Below are positions 14,599 through 22,853 of a stretch of DNA of 27,697 nucleotides, piece after piece; within the stretch, counting starts at the first letter, position 1, and every line of letters begins with the position of its first letter. The notes beneath the pieces are model-generated. The model was not told the origin of the DNA and searched no databases. It saw only the letters and a list, made by a program, of their open reading frames with translations. Both the position numbers and the translations under genes were made by a program. The stretch comes from HGM04593 sp045634085 (lineage in GTDB: Bacteria > Bacteroidota > Bacteroidia > Bacteroidales > Bacteroidaceae). Where the stretch lies: positions 1 through 27,697 of the forward strand of contig JAZQZM010000048.1 of assembly GCA_045634085.1 (NCBI GenBank), given 5' to 3'.

Positions 14599-16952
14599 AA
14601 GAGTTAAAATATCAACAGAAAGCCGTTAAAGAGCTTGTAGAAAAGACGGTTGATTTATTAAGGCTTAACGGCAATCGTCAGCAACTTATATTCAAGGCTC
14701 CCACAGGTGCAGGTAAAACAGTAATGGCAAGTGAAATGCTTGCTACTCTTGCCGAGGAGTTGCAGACACGCAGCGACTTGCCATTCCAGCACGTGGCTTA
14801 TATATGGATTGCTCCAAATAAGTTGCACGAGCAGAGTTACTTCAAGATGAAGAACTTCTTTACTGAAACACGTCTTCTGCGTGCGGTAATGTATGATGAA
14901 CTCGACCATTGCGACGGTGTTATTAAGCCCGGTGAAATACTTTTTGTGAATTGGGCAAGCATCAATAGCGATAAGAATATTATGGTGCGCGACGGTGAGC
15001 AGAGCCGCTCTTTGTTCAACATCACAGACAGAACAAAAGAGAATGGCACGCCCATTGTGATTATTATTGACGAGGAACATCTTTTCTGGTCTAAAACAGC
15101 AGACAAGTCGAAAAAGGTGCTTGAACGCATAAATGCTAAAGTTGAAATTCGCATTTCGGCTACACCTAAAACACAATCATACAATGTGGTTAATGTTCCC
15201 CGTCAGGTTGTTGTGCAGGAGGAAATGATAAAAGAGGGTGTTATACTCAATCCCGATGTGGCAAAGGGCTACAACAGCGAGGAGGAATTGAACCAACACT
15301 TGATAAGAAAGGCTCTTGAAAAGCGTAAGCAGTTAGCAGAAGCTTATCGTAGTTTAGGTGTAAACATAAATCCTCTTCTATTGATACAGTTGCCGAATGA
15401 TACTACGGAAACAATGTCAAGCGAAGATGAGACTATTGCCAATCAGGTGCGTACATATTTGAGAATGACACACGGAATTGACGAGGACAACGGTAAACTT
15501 GCAGTGTGGCTTTCTAATGAAAAATCCAATCTGCCCGGACTCGAAAAAGAGGATTGCTTGACCGAGGTGCTACTGTTCAAGCAAGCTATTGCTCTTGGTT
15601 GGGATTGTCCCCGTGCAGCTGTTTTGCTTATATTCCGTAAATTGTCAAGCGAAGAATTTACAGTGCAGACTGTTGGGCGTATTTTGCGTATGCCTGAACA
15701 GAAGTTCTATACGAATCCTCTGTTGAATAAGGGATATGTATATACCAACATAAGCAAAGACCAAATTCAGATTGTGGCCGATGATATGGATTATCTGCAC
15801 AAGTCGATGTTGCAGTCTGTTCGTCGTGAGAGCTTGCAAAATGTTGCTTTGCCGAGTTCTTATGAGGTGCGTTTAAGTGCCGACCGTAACCGTCTTGGCC
15901 CCGATTTCAAACAGGTTCTTATGAAGGTGTTTGAAGATGAGTGGCTGATGAATGTGCAGTTATCTCTATTCTCTATGTTTGATTTCTTGGAAGAAGAGGA
16001 GAACGGTGCATCACCCGAAGTGGGAGAAGAGAGCAAGGTTGCAAAAAACCGTCATACAGCACAAGCTCGCGGTATTCGTCTTGATGTGAAGAATGTGAAT
16101 ATTGATATTCCTACCGATGTATTCTTCCAAAATGATATTGGTACGGTTGATGTTGGTGAGAAGTTCAAATATGCCCGTACAGCAGGAGAGGTAAACCGTG
16201 TATATGTGGATTTCTGCCGTTCTTTGCTTGGCAGTTTCGAGCGTTCACACAGTACCGATGTGTTGGCGAATTATCTTGTAGAGGCAATAGAAGATTTGTT
16301 TGAGATATTCGAGACCGATGCCAAAAAGGTTATTCTTTACCACACCAACAAGCCACAATTTACCAATATCATAACAAAGGCTCTTGCACGCTATCAAAAG
16401 AAGCTCGAAGAGCGACAGCATATTGCAAAACAGCGTGGCTTTGCCCAATATACTTGGGAGGTGCCCGAAGATAGATTGTACAAAGAAGAGACACACCGTG
16501 TTGTGGAGTCGGTAAAAGACCATGCTTTGATGCCTTTTATTGAGCTTTATTCTGTTTCTAATCCTGAACAGAGGTTCGTTTCGTTCCTGGAAAGCAACAG
16601 CCAATATATTGATTGGTGGTACAAGAATGGCGATGAGGGTAAACAGCATTACTCGATACCTTACACAAGGAGCAATGGCGACAAGGCACTTTTCTATGTA
16701 GATTTTGTTATTCGTGCTAAAAACGGGCAGGTGTTCCTGTTTGATACAAAGACAGAGGGAAGCGACCCTGAAGCACCGAACAAACATAATGCACTGATTG
16801 ACTACATCAACAGTGAGGAGAATAAACATTTGCAGTTGAAAGGCGGTATAATTATCGAGAAAAATGATAACTGGTATTACTCGCCATTCAAGATTGATGA
16901 CACAACAGAGATTACAGGGTGGTCGGCTTTCTACCCGGTACAGTATAAATGA
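14595..16952 (+). CDS. res: Type III restriction subunit Res (helicase/endonuclease)
   Basis: SF2 ATPase and nuclease that, in complex with Mod, cleaves DNA lacking the system's methylation. 785 aa. Motifs in order: QxxA Q-like motif KYQQKAVKEL near the N-terminus; Walker A APTGAGKT at 35-42; motif II DEEH at 159-162 (a type III variant of DEAH); SAT at 188-190; and motif VI QTVGRILRMPE in the second RecA lobe. The C-terminal domain has YVDFVIRAKNGQVFLFDTKTEG, a PD-(D/E)xK-type centre with Asp703, Asp717 and Lys719, so the nuclease looks intact. It is shorter than classical Res (~900+ aa) but carries all core parts. It overlaps mod by 4 nt and is 14 nt ahead of the next gene. Confidence 0.92.
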   Translation: MKELKYQQKAVKELVEKTVDLLRLNGNRQQLIFKAPTGAGKTVMASEMLATLAEELQTRSDLPFQHVAYIWIAPNKLHEQSYFKMKNFFTETRLLRAVMYDELDHCDGVIKPGEILFVNWASINSDKNIMVRDGEQSRSLFNITDRTKENGTPIVIIIDEEHLFWSKTADKSKKVLERINAKVEIRISATPKTQSYNVVNVPRQVVVQEEMIKEGVILNPDVAKGYNSEEELNQHLIRKALEKRKQLAEAYRSLGVNINPLLLIQLPNDTTETMSSEDETIANQVRTYLRMTHGIDEDNGKLAVWLSNEKSNLPGLEKEDCLTEVLLFKQAIALGWDCPRAAVLLIFRKLSSEEFTVQTVGRILRMPEQKFYTNPLLNKGYVYTNISKDQIQIVADDMDYLHKSMLQSVRRESLQNVALPSSYEVRLSADRNRLGPDFKQVLMKVFEDEWLMNVQLSLFSMFDFLEEEENGASPEVGEESKVAKNRHTAQARGIRLDVKNVNIDIPTDVFFQNDIGTVDVGEKFKYARTAGEVNRVYVDFCRSLLGSFERSHSTDVLANYLVEAIEDLFEIFETDAKKVILYHTNKPQFTNIITKALARYQKKLEERQHIAKQRGFAQYTWEVPEDRLYKEETHRVVESVKDHALMPFIELYSVSNPEQRFVSFLESNSQYIDWWYKNGDEGKQHYSIPYTRSNGDKALFYVDFVIRAKNGQVFLFDTKTEGSDPEAPNKHNALIDYINSEENKHLQLKGGIIIEKNDNWYYSPFKIDDTTEITGWSAFYPVQYK

Positions 16953-16966
16953 TAAATTGAACAGCT

Positions 16967-17182
16967 ATGCAGAAGGGGATTGACCAAAAGTTCGTTCATT
17001 ATGGTATTCGCAAAGAGGACTTGGCTCTGATTGAAGCGATATGCGAAAAACACGAGATTGATTTCGATTGGTTGAGTGAAGAGATTTTGCGTACATATCA
17101 CGGCAAGAAGGTTGATGTTATTGAAATGACGGATATTGAAACCGAGTCCATTATTAAAGCAGCCATACAAAAGATAAAGTAA
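16967..17182 (+). CDS. Small protein between Res and the SMC-like ATPase
   Basis: A 71-aa acidic, probably helical protein with no transmembrane segment or Cys motif. The sequence RKEDLALIEAICEKHEIDFDWLSEEILRTYH reads like a small helical adaptor. It sits between res (14-nt gap) and the DndD-like gene (13-nt gap, with AGGAGG just before the next ATG), so it is clearly part of the operon. From memory, similar small proteins accompany DndD-type ATPases in other DNA-modification loci, but I could not verify this. Function unknown; a DNA-binding or complex-bridging role is only a guess. Confidence 0.8.
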   Translation: MQKGIDQKFVHYGIRKEDLALIEAICEKHEIDFDWLSEEILRTYHGKKVDVIEMTDIETESIIKAAIQKIK

Positions 17183-17183
17183 G

Positions 17184-17189
17184 GAGGAG
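17184..17189 (+). promoter_or_regulatory. Strong Shine-Dalgarno site ahead of the SMC-like ATPase gene
   Basis: AGGAGG lies 6 nt before the ATG at 17196. A full Shine-Dalgarno match is unusual for Bacteroidetes and for the other genes here, and it fixes this start codon. It also suggests that the ATPase is translated at a higher rate than its neighbours. Confidence 0.5.
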
Positions 17190-17195
17190 TGAGTT

Positions 17196-19196
17196 ATGAT
17201 TATAAAAAGAGTCCATATTTCAAATTATAAGACATATCTGTCTCTCGACCTTGATTTGTCTGTTGATGATGATCGCCCGATAATTCTTATAGGCGGTATG
17301 AACGGTGGTGGTAAGACTACCTTGTTTGAGGCTATATGTGGTGCCTTGTATGGTTTGAACATACGAACAAAAGAGGAGTTCGAGGAACTATTGAACAATG
17401 GTGCTGTAAATTCTGCAAAGCCTGAAATTCAGCTTGAGGTTACTTTCGTTGGCCGTGTGTTGGGGCAGGAACAGAAGTATGTTCTTCGTCGCACATACAT
17501 TCTCAATCCGCAACAAAAGCCTGTTGAAAGTGTATATCTGAATATGCAGGGCAATACCTTCGTATATGGTTCGGCTACTCCTGCTGCCGAAAGAGCAAGG
17601 AACGAGCAACAGGTTAATAAAATCATAAAAGCCAATTTACCACAGGAGTTGAGCAAGTATTTCCTTTTCGATGCTATGCAGTCAAGCGAACTGCTTAAAA
17701 AGAATGTGTTCGCACAGATAATCAAGGATAACATCGAGAATGTTATGGGCTTTAAGAAATATCTTCAGCTCAAGCGTGCTGCGGAAAAATTGCAGCAAGA
17801 TTGGGCACAGCAACGCCTTGAAGCGGAGAAAGAGGCTGAAGAGTATAACGAACTATGCAAAAAGAAGACCGAACTTGAAAAGGCTCTTGTTGCTTTTGAA
17901 GAGAGCCAAGACCGCTTGTATAAGTTTATCACATCTTCACAAGAAGATTACGACAGAGCAAAGAGCGGTGCAGAGAACTCTGCAAATGTACAGCGTAAGA
18001 TAAACGAACTTATTGACAAACTTGAGTCTGTAGCAAAAAAAGCACTCAACTACACAGAGGATGTCAGGGATTTTGTCGAGAATATTGAGGTCTCTGTTTT
18101 CTTGCCGAAGTTGGCATCTAATATTGCAAATGAAATTGAGAATATCCTGCGTATAAAGGAGGATTTGAAGAAGAACAGCGAAGCAGTTGTTTCTGTTGAT
18201 AAACTGAAAGATATTACAAGCAAGATTATATCGTACCTTAAAGGCCTCTCTTTGTGTTCTTATGATGTTGATGAAGATAATGTTGTTCAGCACGTAAAGG
18301 CTTTGCAGGAGGCAAACAAGGCTGTTGATAGTTACGATTTCTTGGACGAGGACGAGTTGAATGCTTTACAAAATCTTATAAACACCTCTGCATCTAACCG
18401 TTTCGTTCCGTTAGACCGAACCCGTGAAGAACTTGAAGTCCTGTTGGCAAGTATTCCTAATTGGGAAATGCAGAAAAGTTCTTTGCAAGCATCGCTCGTT
18501 GGCGGTAATGAAACATTTATCAAGCAGTTTGAAGATGCAAAGAAAGAACTTGAACAAATTAAGCTCGATGAGGCGAAAACTGTTGCAGAGATTAAAAGAC
18601 TTGAAAACCTCATACATCGTTATGATGTTCAGATACAGCAGGAGCCTGATGTTAAGTATGACACATTGGTTAAGCTCAAGCCATTCTTTGAAGAGGTTGC
18701 AAATAGTCTGTTGAAGAAGAAGAAAGCGCAGATTGAGACTGAAATGCAACAACAGTTGAATGAACTCTTGATTTCATATAAAGGTTGCATTGCTCGTGTT
18801 GAACTCTCTGAAAGCATTGAGAATTTCAACATTAAGTTGTACCACAAAGCCGGTAATCTTATTTCGCTTAATCAACTCAATGCAGCTTCCAAACAGATAT
18901 TCATTCAGGTTCTGTTGAAAGTTCTTCGCAATCTTGGAGATTACAACCCACCTGTTATGATTGACACTGTTATGGGTGTGCTTGATAATGAGAGTCGCGA
19001 TGCACTTATGGAAGAGTATTTCCCACAGCTTGCAGAGCAGACAATCTTGCTTTGTACTACTTCTGAAATACGCAAGGAGTCTGATTATATAAAGCTCGAA
19101 CCGTTCATTTCTAAAACATATACTCTTAAGCGTGATGTTGAGTTGCAGCGCACAACTGTTGAAGAGGGTTATTTTGGTGTTACCTTAAACGCATAA
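17196..19196 (+). CDS. DndD/Rad50-like SMC-family ATPase
   Basis: A 666-aa SMC-type ATPase expected to act on DNA. The N-terminal lobe has Walker A GMNGGGKT at 34-41 and the DndD-like turn YFLFDAM at 155-161, where DndD has an FDGE-type motif. A central coiled coil follows (about 180-270 and 440-530), with no CxxC zinc hook. The C-terminal lobe has the signature-like stretch LNAASKQ at 561-567 and Walker B/D-loop PVMIDTVMGVLD at 586-597. The closest family I recognise is DndD of the phosphorothioation systems, which has LSAGERQ and IDTPLGRLD at these places. The signature here has lost its Gly, so ATPase pairing may be altered. It is 4 nt before a HerA-type gene, a frequent partner of such ATPases. 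Confidence 0.82.
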   Translation: MIIKRVHISNYKTYLSLDLDLSVDDDRPIILIGGMNGGGKTTLFEAICGALYGLNIRTKEEFEELLNNGAVNSAKPEIQLEVTFVGRVLGQEQKYVLRRTYILNPQQKPVESVYLNMQGNTFVYGSATPAAERARNEQQVNKIIKANLPQELSKYFLFDAMQSSELLKKNVFAQIIKDNIENVMGFKKYLQLKRAAEKLQQDWAQQRLEAEKEAEEYNELCKKKTELEKALVAFEESQDRLYKFITSSQEDYDRAKSGAENSANVQRKINELIDKLESVAKKALNYTEDVRDFVENIEVSVFLPKLASNIANEIENILRIKEDLKKNSEAVVSVDKLKDITSKIISYLKGLSLCSYDVDEDNVVQHVKALQEANKAVDSYDFLDEDELNALQNLINTSASNRFVPLDRTREELEVLLASIPNWEMQKSSLQASLVGGNETFIKQFEDAKKELEQIKLDEAKTVAEIKRLENLIHRYDVQIQQEPDVKYDTLVKLKPFFEEVANSLLKKKKAQIETEMQQQLNELLISYKGCIARVELSESIENFNIKLYHKAGNLISLNQLNAASKQIFIQVLLKVLRNLGDYNPPVMIDTVMGVLDNESRDALMEEYFPQLAEQTILLCTTSEIRKESDYIKLEPFISKTYTLKRDVELQRTTVEEGYFGVTLNA

Positions 19197-19200
19197 AGTT

Positions 19201-20781
19201 ATGGCTATAAATTTCTATGGAGTAAAACAATCGGAAGGCATTTTAGATGAACTGAATGCTGTTAAGGAGAGCATCGAAAGCAGACTGAACTTGACAAAGA
19301 CAGTCGGCAGTGAAAAGCGTGTTACCCTTGCGAATAACAAGGTAATGCGTATATGCTTTATTGTTGGCTTGTGCAATATTGGCGAAAGGGATATGGAGGC
19401 TATAAAGGCTATTCCTCTTTCAAAGAACAGCCAGCGTATTGTTGAGAGTTTCTTTACGAAAAACAATCTCTATTCGTTGTATTCTGCATTGCTGAAAATA
19501 CGATACAACGCATACGGTGTTGATTGGAGCGATATTGGTTTGCTATCTCGTATCATTGCCTATGAGATGTTGCGTGGCCGTGATTATCTTCTCGATGAGC
19601 ATAATCTTAATTCGTTCCTCTATGCTGTAAATGCAAAGAGTTATTCAGGCAATAACATTCCTGCACTTGAATTGCTTATCGGAGAATATGACGAGGATAT
19701 GGAAGCCATACTCGACATTAACAGCCGTGCAATAACAAATTCGCAGATACTCGTTGCCGGTGCAACAGGTTCGGGAAAAACGAACTTGTTGGCTGTACTT
19801 ATACAGCAGATACGTTCTCGTTCTATCGAGACACAATATCCTGTAAATTTCCTTTTGTTTGACTACAAAGGAGAGTTCTCGGACATTGCAAACAGCCATT
19901 GGTTAAATCTGTTTGAAACAGATAGGACTGCAATACTTGACCCGATAGAACGCCCATTGCCGTTTACTCCTTTTAAGGATTTTACCGGCAAAGCTATAAA
20001 TGAAATCAACCTCTATTCTACCGAAATGGCTACCGCCCTTTGTTCGCTCGATAATGCACGCATTAGTGCCAATATGAGCAACAGGTTGAGTGAAGCCATT
20101 GTTGAAGCATATAAGACAACTAACGGCTTGCCTATTACTTTTGACCTGATATTGGAGAACTACATTGATAGGTTGCCAAATCCTGAAAAAGATGATAGCG
20201 TTTCATCAATCCTTAAACAGTTGGTACGAAACAAACTTTTTGAGAACGAGGATAAGATGAACCTTATTGAAGATTGCTTTGTGGTTAAAATGGACGCTTT
20301 CCCTAAAGACGGCCCGATAGCAAAAGCAATCGTTTATTTTCTTATCTCAAAGCTAAATATCATTTACGAAGAACTTGAAAAACAGGCTGTCAGTGATGAT
20401 TATGTGCAGATAAGACACTTTACTATAATCGACGAGGCGCATTATATGTTGGACTTTGACAATCGCCCTCTTCGTAATCTTATTGCAGTTGGCCGTAATA
20501 AGGGATTGAGCATAATTCTTGCCACACAGAATATGGCAAGTTTCCAGAGCAAGCATTTTGATTTTTACGCTAATGCTCAATACCCACTCATTATGAAACA
20601 GCAGACAATAACCGATGCTGTTATTAAAGACCTATTCGGTGTCAGCGGTAGAGAACTGCAAGAGATACGCACCGAAATAGCCGGTTTGCAGAAAGGTGAA
20701 CTTATCATTAAAGACCAAATGGCATTTGCTCTTGATATTGGTAAGAAATACAAGAAAATAAAGGTTTCGCATTTGATATAA
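19201..20781 (+). CDS. HerA/FtsK-type ATPase with possible DndE-like N-terminal domain
   Basis: A 526-aa hexameric-type DNA translocase candidate. Walker A GATGSGKT is at 187-194, LLFDYKGEFSD (Walker-B-region sequence of HerA family) at 218-228, DEAH at 411-414 in FTIIDEAHYML, and GRNKGLSIILATQN at 431-444 holds the sensor/arginine-finger region. These match HerA, DptH/DndH and related defence ATPases. The N-terminal ~135 residues are not part of the ATPase; RLNLTK...NKVMRICFIVGLC...LYSLYSALLKIRY...YEMLRGRDYL follows the pattern of the small DNA-binding protein DndE, so I suggest a DndE-HerA fusion, at low to moderate certainty. Last gene of the tight operon; the next gene is 22 nt away and of different composition. 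Confidence 0.85.
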   Translation: MAINFYGVKQSEGILDELNAVKESIESRLNLTKTVGSEKRVTLANNKVMRICFIVGLCNIGERDMEAIKAIPLSKNSQRIVESFFTKNNLYSLYSALLKIRYNAYGVDWSDIGLLSRIIAYEMLRGRDYLLDEHNLNSFLYAVNAKSYSGNNIPALELLIGEYDEDMEAILDINSRAITNSQILVAGATGSGKTNLLAVLIQQIRSRSIETQYPVNFLLFDYKGEFSDIANSHWLNLFETDRTAILDPIERPLPFTPFKDFTGKAINEINLYSTEMATALCSLDNARISANMSNRLSEAIVEAYKTTNGLPITFDLILENYIDRLPNPEKDDSVSSILKQLVRNKLFENEDKMNLIEDCFVVKMDAFPKDGPIAKAIVYFLISKLNIIYEELEKQAVSDDYVQIRHFTIIDEAHYMLDFDNRPLRNLIAVGRNKGLSIILATQNMASFQSKHFDFYANAQYPLIMKQQTITDAVIKDLFGVSGRELQEIRTEIAGLQKGELIIKDQMAFALDIGKKYKKIKVSHLI

Positions 20782-20803
20782 ATAATACATTTTATATTTA
20801 TAT

Positions 20804-21058
20804 ATGTCAAGAATGGATTTTGAAAATATTAAGGGGGAAATAATTCCAAGATGTGATACTTGTGGTTGTCAAGATTATTTTGAACACAATGATGATTATT
20901 CATATATAAAATGCACTAATTGTGGTCGAGAGTATTTTGGTGGTAAAGATGAACTTCTTGAATATAATCAAGAATTAATAGATGAAGCAAAGGAGAATTT
21001 GGCAAAACAGGTCAAATCAGAGCTTGAAAAAGAATTAAGTCGTTTATTTAAGAAATGA
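20804..21058 (+). CDS. Small zinc-ribbon protein
   Basis: 84 aa. Two CxxC pairs, CDTCGC at 17-22 and CTNCG at 37-41, form a classic zinc ribbon. A Lys/Glu-rich helix fills the C-terminal half (LIDEAKENLAKQVKSELEKELSRLF). A second ATG at 20813 (MDFENIKGE) is a possible alternative start. It overlaps the next gene by 4 nt (ATGA), making a translation-coupled pair. Very AT-rich, unlike the genes to its left. Family not recognised; the ribbon could bind nucleic acid or act as a protein-interaction knuckle. Confidence 0.75.
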   Translation: MSRMDFENIKGEIIPRCDTCGCQDYFEHNDDYSYIKCTNCGREYFGGKDELLEYNQELIDEAKENLAKQVKSELEKELSRLFKK

Positions 21059-21477
21059 ATATAATAAACTTGTCTATACAAGATATTTGCACAATTATTG
21101 TAACAATCATAACAGTGGTTGGTGCTATTTGGGGGTTGGTAAAAAGTGTGCATTTTCTTATCAAAAAAGTTAAGGTTAAGCAAGCTGCCATAAGAGCAAA
21201 CTTCTTTAAGTCAGGCAGTTCGTGGCGTCTACGTATTTATAATTCTTCAGAGTCCGATATTGAAGCCGTAAATGTAAAAATTCTTATACCGGAATCGGAG
21301 GGGGTTTATGCTCATTGGGATTGTGATAAAGATATATGTCCGTCATTGAAAAGACACGCTAGATTTGATATACATATGACTTTATGTACTTCTGCTCCTA
21401 ATTTTATTCCAATAACTATTGAATGGGAACAAGGTAAGAAGATTTTTTCTACTATTGAAAACGTACAACTTCATTAA
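21055..21477 (+). CDS. Single-span membrane protein with a beta-rich domain
   Basis: 140 aa, unknown family. One hydrophobic segment at about residues 9-35 (ICTIIVTIITVVGAIWGLVKSVHFL) is followed by a basic patch (KKVKVK), so the rest is probably cytoplasmic. Residues 45-140 look beta-rich (WRLRIYNSSESDIEAVNVKILIPE and IPITIEWEQGKKIFSTIENV), similar in style to immunoglobulin-like folds. It overlaps the zinc-ribbon gene by 4 nt and ends 2 nt before the HEPN-like gene, so the three form one operon. Small membrane proteins in such settings often act as abortive effectors, but nothing here proves that. Confidence 0.7.
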   Translation: MNIINLSIQDICTIIVTIITVVGAIWGLVKSVHFLIKKVKVKQAAIRANFFKSGSSWRLRIYNSSESDIEAVNVKILIPESEGVYAHWDCDKDICPSLKRHARFDIHMTLCTSAPNFIPITIEWEQGKKIFSTIENVQLH

Positions 21478-21479
21478 GT

Positions 21480-22460
21480 ATGGATAATGATAAAGTTTTG
21501 TATTTCGGTGTAAAGTCTATTGTTAAAGGAGACTTTGCGTTGAAGGCTCCTATTGTATCTAATAATTTTGGTTATCAAGTTTCATTGTTTATAGAAGATG
21601 ACGTTTACAAGATTTCGATTATTAGAAGAATCCCCAATGATAGTCCTCTCGTTCTAAATCATCAAATACATAATGGTGTTATAAACTACATAGCTCCTCA
21701 AGAAACTGATTATATCGATTTTATTAAACAATTACAATACATTGAAAGCATAGGCGGATGTTACTATAATATAGCCAAAATTTTCTACGATGAACATTTA
21801 GAACTTATTTGGTTTACTGGTGGAGAAATGTTCAATAATTTAATTCAGATTTTTTCATTACAAAAAGAGTATAAAGCACGAGATAAGAAACTTTTAACAG
21901 AACGTTGTATTTCTAATATTTTAGTACTGAACAAGACTGTTCCAGATGCTAATATTCCGTGTAACTATTTTAGAGAAGCTAATAATTATTTGCATAATAG
22001 GGAATATAGGCTTGCATATATTCATTTTTATATGATTGTTGAATATTGTTTTGCCAATGGGAAGTTTGGGAAGAAGGAACAAGTTACTGAATTTATTAAA
22101 AGTAAAGAACTGTGTTTTGCTTTACTTGACTCGATTAAGTCATTTAAGACTCATAGTCCACAACAATATGCTTGGTTAGAATCAGCGGTTGATAGTAAGT
22201 ATGGCTCATTTACTATAAAGAATGTATTTAATTATTTAGTTTGGCAAAGAGGACTTCTTGCTCACGCTTCTACACGATCAGCAAAGTATGTATTTAATGA
22301 AAAAGGGTTACACAATATTACGGTTTTTATTAGTATAATTTCTTTACTTATATGTGGTAATTTTCAAGTGTATTGTATGTCCTCTCAAAAGTCAAAAGAT
22401 AAGAGGTTGTCGGAAAGGTACGAAAGTCTAAAAAATGAGCTTGGTATAAATTTAGAGTAA
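21480..22460 (+). CDS. HEPN-like protein with RxxxxH motif (putative RNase)
   Basis: 326 aa. The N-terminal ~150 residues are of unknown type. The C-terminal part is helical and includes NYFREANNYLHNREYRLAYIHFYMIVEYCF, then WQRGLLAHAS at 255-264, where Arg257 and His262 make the Rx4H motif of HEPN nucleases; the surroundings look like Apea-type HEPN domains. HEPN proteins are common RNA-cleaving effectors in defence and toxin systems. LQYIESIGGCYYNIAKIFYDEHLELIWF is a notable hydrophobic block with no membrane-span character. Follows the membrane-protein gene by 2 nt. The HEPN call rests on the motif and helix pattern only. Confidence 0.65.
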   Translation: MDNDKVLYFGVKSIVKGDFALKAPIVSNNFGYQVSLFIEDDVYKISIIRRIPNDSPLVLNHQIHNGVINYIAPQETDYIDFIKQLQYIESIGGCYYNIAKIFYDEHLELIWFTGGEMFNNLIQIFSLQKEYKARDKKLLTERCISNILVLNKTVPDANIPCNYFREANNYLHNREYRLAYIHFYMIVEYCFANGKFGKKEQVTEFIKSKELCFALLDSIKSFKTHSPQQYAWLESAVDSKYGSFTIKNVFNYLVWQRGLLAHASTRSAKYVFNEKGLHNITVFISIISLLICGNFQVYCMSSQKSKDKRLSERYESLKNELGINLE

Positions 22461-22506
22461 AAAATTGTCAATAGAAAAAATTAGATGAATTAAAATAAAA
22501 AAGCTA

Positions 22507-22692
22507 ATGACTCAAAACAACAACATAGAAATTTACCAAAGCGAGGATGGCAAGGTGAGTCATACTGCTGCAATTTCAAAGGCCGAATGCGAATATCGTA
22601 AATATGAGTTGCGCACCCCCTCACCGGTGGAACAGGCCTACCTAGATACCATCAAGCAATTAAACAAAGAGGCGAAAAAAAATAGTAAATAA
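22507..22692 (+). pseudogene. RhuM-like remnant, probable internal deletion
   Basis: 61 aa, too short for a RhuM/Fic-associated protein. The N-terminus (NNNIEIYQSEDGKVS) resembles the RhuM-family start, and the C-terminus (ISKAECEYRKYELRTPSPVEQAYLDTIKQLNKE) resembles its end, so most of the ~300-aa middle seems to have been removed in frame, perhaps at a shared GKVS-like point. The match to RhuM is from memory and needs a search. A good terminator follows at 22708-22738. If still translated it would be a short helical peptide. Confidence 0.45.
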
Positions 22693-22707
22693 ATGTGGTT
22701 TTTATGT

Positions 22708-22738
22708 AATACTCCGGCTAAAATGTCGGAGTATTTTT
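22708..22738 (+). terminator. Rho-independent terminator after the RhuM-like remnant
   Basis: Perfect 9-bp stem AATACTCCG (22708-22716) and CGGAGTATT (22727-22735), with a 10-nt loop and a T run at 22734-22738. It separates the island's central genes from AbiH. Confidence 0.8.
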
Positions 22739-22853
22739 ATCTAAGAGATACACTTTCTGCCAAATAATCATATAAAGCAAAAATTGACAGCAAACTAGTT
22801 GTAAATCTTTCTTTTGGCAAAGACTTTGTATGTATTTAGGTAAAGATATTACT

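Noticed and set aside
16245..16829. Minus-strand frame of 194 codons opposite res
   Set aside because: Antisense shadow with no domain; res is clearly coding here.
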